A program made the translations under genes and the position numbers. Shown here one piece after another: positions 59,955 to 64,000 of a DNA stretch of 64,000 nt. The notes under the pieces were generated by a model, which worked only from the letters and a program-made list of their open reading frames with translations, searched no databases and was not told the origin of the DNA. The stretch is from Escarpia spicata (taxonomy: Eukaryota > Annelida > Polychaeta > Sabellida > Siboglinidae). How positions within the stretch are numbered: position 1 is the stretch's first letter; each line of letters opens with the position of its first letter. The stretch is taken from NCBI GenBank assembly GCA_963995525.1, contig OZ023217.1:24645323-24709322 (forward strand), read 5' to 3'.

Positions 59955-59981
59955 TGTACCAATGACTTTCTGGCAGTACTG
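59955..59981 (-). repeat. Tc1 right TIR
   Basis: 27 bp, perfect complement of the left TIR, followed by the TA duplication. Confidence 0.95.
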
Positions 59982-59983
59982 TA

Positions 59984-62350
59984 CATGAAAGACTGCAACG
60001 TAGTAGCAGGTGGCGTCTTTGTGCTTGTACGTAAGGACCCCATATCATCTGCCGAACCAGACATCAATAGCGACTGTGAAACTGTGTGGATTAAAGTACA
60101 ATTTAAAAACTAAAAGAACCTGTTAATAGGCTCATTCTACATGCCGCATCGATGCCATGAAAGTAAATCCCTGACAATAATCACAACAAACTCAATGCAA
60201 AAACAGATAATCCTCTGCGGAGATTTAAACTGTCCCGATATATCATGGGACATGGGAACCGTGAAAACCTGCGCCTCAGAGTGATCCACCCAGCAATCCT
60301 TCATTGACACAAGTGCCCAGCTCACAGAAGTCCACAGCAGCTCCACTAGAGAAAGCAAGCTACTAGATCTAGTCTTCACAACAAATTCTACAGTAGTAAC
60401 AAACTCTGCTTCTGTGCCAGGGATATCAGACCATGATCTCATTGTCACATATTTCGATGTAAGAGTACAGCACCAAAACAAACAACGCACAAACATTTAC
60501 CAGTTTGCTCGTGTTGACTGGGGCAGTCTCAATGCTGACTTCAGCACCTAGTCTAATGAAATCAAGACACAATACGATTCAGGAGCATGAGCAGAATCAC
60601 TCTGGTCAACCTTCAAGAATACACTAACTAAATCTGTTAATAAAGACGTACCATCAAAACTCAGCTCCAGTCGGTGCAGCCTTCCATGGCTAAATGGAAA
60701 GCTGCATCGACTACTGAAGCGAAAGAGAAGACTCTACAACAATTCATACAGAAAACATGTAGGAGAAGTATACGCAAGGTCGAGTGGGACTATATCAACA
60801 ATACCATAACTCAAGGACCCCTGACAAACAATCCAAAGCCTTCCTGGTGACACATAAAAGATAACATCGGAGTAGATCCCTAAAATAGTGGATCACTCGT
60901 GTGTGACAGCAAGGAGAAGGCGAGATCCTTTGAACCAGACCCAGAGTGCCTTCACTAGAGAAGACAGATCCACCCTCCCACACCTTGATCACCCTCAGCA
61001 CCCCATTATAAGCAACTTCACCACTGACACCGAAGTATGCGAATTATTCAAATCCATCGATCCTCATAAAGCTTGTGGCCCTGACCAGATCCCCAATGCC
61101 GTCTTGAAGAGCTGTGCTGTTCTGACACCCTATCTCCAGCACTCCGGGACATCTTTCAAAGATCCCTGGACACCGGCGTCCTACCCTCAGACTGGCGCAC
61201 AGCAAACGTTTCAGTTGTCTTTAAGAAAGGATCAACACCTACCAGAAGACTATCGTCCCATCTCCCTTACATCTGTCCCATGCAAAATTATCGAACACAG
61301 ATCTACCGCCATCTCATAACCTATCTTGAAGAACACAACAACTTCCTAACGCACCTCAACCACGGCATCAGAACAGACTGCTCCTGCGAAACACAAAACC
61401 ACTAACCACCATGCATGAACTCTTGAACCCAGGTAGATATGGCAATATTGGATTTTATCAAGGTATTCGATGCCATCCCTCACAGAAAATTCCTCCACAA
61501 ACTATCCCACTACGGTATAGCAGACACCACATTCAAGTGGCTAAAACATTTCCTGATTGGAAGTTGTGCTCGATGGCAAAACATCGAGAGAAAGGCCAGT
61601 CGACTCCGGCGTTCCACAAGGCACTGCGCCTGGCCCTTTGCTCTTTCTGTGCCATACAAATGATTTACCACCATCAGTCAAGTCAAAAGTTTGTCTATTC
61701 GCAGATGACTGTTTACTACACCGTGAAATAAAAAACTGGGGAATGACCTTTAATACAAACAAATGTTATATCCTCAGCGTAAAGAACAAAACTGATTATT
61801 TCTACAACCTTAATAACGAAACCCTAGAACGCATAAACAGCAACCCTTATCTTGGCATTTCGCTATCTGACGACCTAAAGTGGCACTCCCATATACAACA
61901 ACCCAAAATAGGCTTCCTAATGCGAAATATATGCCACTGTCCGATAAACAGCAAACGTACGGCATACATTGCCCTTGTGCGCGCTGCCCTAGAAGACGGA
62001 GCTATTGTGTGGGATCCATATAATCGGGGGATATCGATAGATCAGAACGTGACCAACACCGCGCCGTTCGCTTCATTATTGGCGACTACCACTGTAAACA
62101 CTAATGATCCATCACAACTATGTTGACCAACCTTAAATTCAATACCCTAGAAAGCAGACGGCAAGACCTACATGTATCGAGTGGTTGAGGGATCTAGCCC
62201 AGCCATTCCCACAGAAATGGTTGTCCGGCCCCCAAAGAGTAAATAAAAGACGCATACAATCAAAACATTTCCCAGACCACGTATCCTCAAACTATACAAC
62301 ACCTAACAACCAACAATACCAGGTGCTATATAGTACCTACTGCCCACACC
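59984..62350 (+). pseudogene. LINE copy D, endonuclease and RT after Tc1 insertion
   Basis: Resumes the interrupted endonuclease: AGGVFVLVRKDPISS, VWIKVQFKN, ILCGDLNCPDISWD (catalytic GDLN) and VPGISDHDLIVTYF (SDH). Then come linker sequence (RCSLPWLNGKLHRLLKRKRR), RT motifs DPHKACGPDQIPNAVLKSC, VFKKGSTP, LDFIKVFDAIPHRKFLHKL, GVPQGTAPGPLLFLCHTNDL and LFADDCLLHREI (FADD at 61698-61709). The C-terminal part has NPYLGISLSDDLKWHSHI and AYIALVRAALEDGAIVWDPY. Many stops and frameshifts and a short deletion after the FADD box make it inactive. It is a third LINE lineage, distinct from copies A/B and C. Confidence 0.92.
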
Positions 62351-63302
<952 letters not shown>

Positions 63303-63765
63303 TAAGTATGCAAGCGAAATTATTTTCATCTGGCCTCAGCCCCCAGCTCACCTTATTACAGTAAGGCGAAAGTTTGTAAACATTGATATGATGATATCAA
63401 TTATCAATATTGGTCTGAAGCGTACAATATCGATGTCCTGCGTCAGTTGAAAACTGCCTCTGATCCCTCTCTCCCCGAAACGAAAGTAATGATATCAGAC
63501 ATTGACGTTCTGAGATGATCCCTTACGGACAACGTAACCTGACAATGAACCTCCAAGACACCCTCGCGCGCGGATGCTCGAAGATAGCGACATGACCAAT
63601 AAACGACCATATTAAAACACCCTTCAGTAACACTAATCTAGAAGTTTGATATAATTAGCAGCATTTGTTCCGTTACAAAATATAAATTATGCACTTTGTA
63701 ACAATATATTTTTAGGACACTTATCTTTGAAGCACCTTTCTGGTGTTCATTTAAATGTCGTCTTG
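63303..63765. other. Unassigned sequence
   Basis: No gene or repeat recognised. Confidence 0.4.
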
Positions 63766-64000
63766 GCCTTGGGAATTTCTCCTGTGTCGTTGCAGTGCCA
63801 CTGCCATCTGTGTAATTGCAGTGTCACTGTTATCTGTGTCACTGCAGTGTCACTGTTATCTGCGTCCTGCAGTGTGACAGTTATCTGCATCACTTCAGTG
63901 TTTGCGTTATTTGTGTCAGAGCAGTGTCACTGCTACCTATGTCACCCTCAGTGTCACTGTTGTTGGTGCCATTGCAATGTAACTGTCATACATATTACTG
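63766..64000. repeat. Degenerate ~30-bp minisatellite at window end
   Basis: Seven or eight units around GCAGTGTCACTGTTATCTG plus TGTCAC, with increasing divergence; continues past the window edge. Confidence 0.85.

Larger units (their letters stand above)
58203..59981 (+). mobile_element. Tc1-like DNA transposon, apparently complete
   Basis: A 1,779-bp element is bounded by TA duplications (58201-58202 and 59982-59983). The terminal inverted repeats match perfectly for 27 bp, starting CAGTACTGCCAGAAAGTC and continuing ATTGGTACA. CAGT(A)-starting TIRs, TA targets and a single DD34E transposase define Tc1. The 560-bp 5' region before the gene is AT-rich with no other frame, and an AATAAA lies at 59854-59859 after the stop. 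The element sits within LINE copy D. Intact ends and gene suggest recent insertion. Confidence 0.96.

Overview
The window is eukaryotic nuclear DNA from an animal. It has spliced genes with GT-AG introns, long CA/GT microsatellites, many minisatellites, and nested non-LTR, LTR and DNA transposons. There is no operon-like gene packing, and I see no rRNA, tRNA or CRISPR. Two introns carry minisatellites whose first unit spans the exon/5' splice-site junction. From memory, such arrays were described in amphioxus as 'mirage' minisatellites. With a TMCO1 orthologue, a fibrillar-type collagen, and CR1-like LINEs (one with a 2A-like motif), this makes a cephalochordate (Branchiostoma-like) the best guess. 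That assignment is inference, not proof.

Layout. 0-9.1 kb: a decayed LINE reverse transcriptase (minus strand), then TMCO1 on the plus strand. TMCO1 has six coding exons from 2131 to 8435 that join in phase into all but the first ~23 residues of the ER membrane protein. Its large third visible intron (2779-6616) holds a splice-donor-derived minisatellite, into which a piggyBac-like element and a second TIR element have inserted, followed by an exact 39-copy 26-bp array. 9.15-30.3 kb: one continuous array of about 170 copies of a 125-bp unit with higher-order structure; many units carry AATAAA in the sense of TMCO1. 30.3-33.1 kb: mostly unassigned, with small LINE/SINE-like scraps.

33.1-36.6 kb: a broken minus-strand Ty3/gypsy retrotransposon (gag, zinc knuckles, protease, start of RT, one LTR) inserted in a CR1-like LINE. 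36.6-39.85 kb: a ~1.1-kb-arm inverted duplication that copies a collagen exon, part of a second collagen exon and the 5' part of a LINE. 39.6-42.9 kb: five minus-strand collagen exons of 54, 54, 108, 45 and 54 bp, all phase 0. One of their introns begins with a second splice-donor minisatellite. No C-propeptide exons follow, so this gene copy looks 3'-truncated.

43.4-64 kb: almost entirely mobile DNA. A LINE (copy B) is split by a 2.8-kb element with ~80-bp GC-rich TIRs and an 8-bp target duplication, encoding a Ulp1-like cysteine protease plus PHD finger. It is followed by a deleted pogo-like element, an L2/CR1-type LINE (copy C), an antisense SGNH-hydrolase remnant, minisatellites and a small TIR element. 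Last comes a LINE (copy D) split by an apparently intact Tc1 transposon with perfect 27-bp TIRs and a complete DD34E transposase. The window ends in a 444-bp perfect GT tract and a degenerate ~30-bp repeat. The elements do not work together as a pathway; the theme is repeated nesting, with TMCO1 the only host gene that looks intact here.
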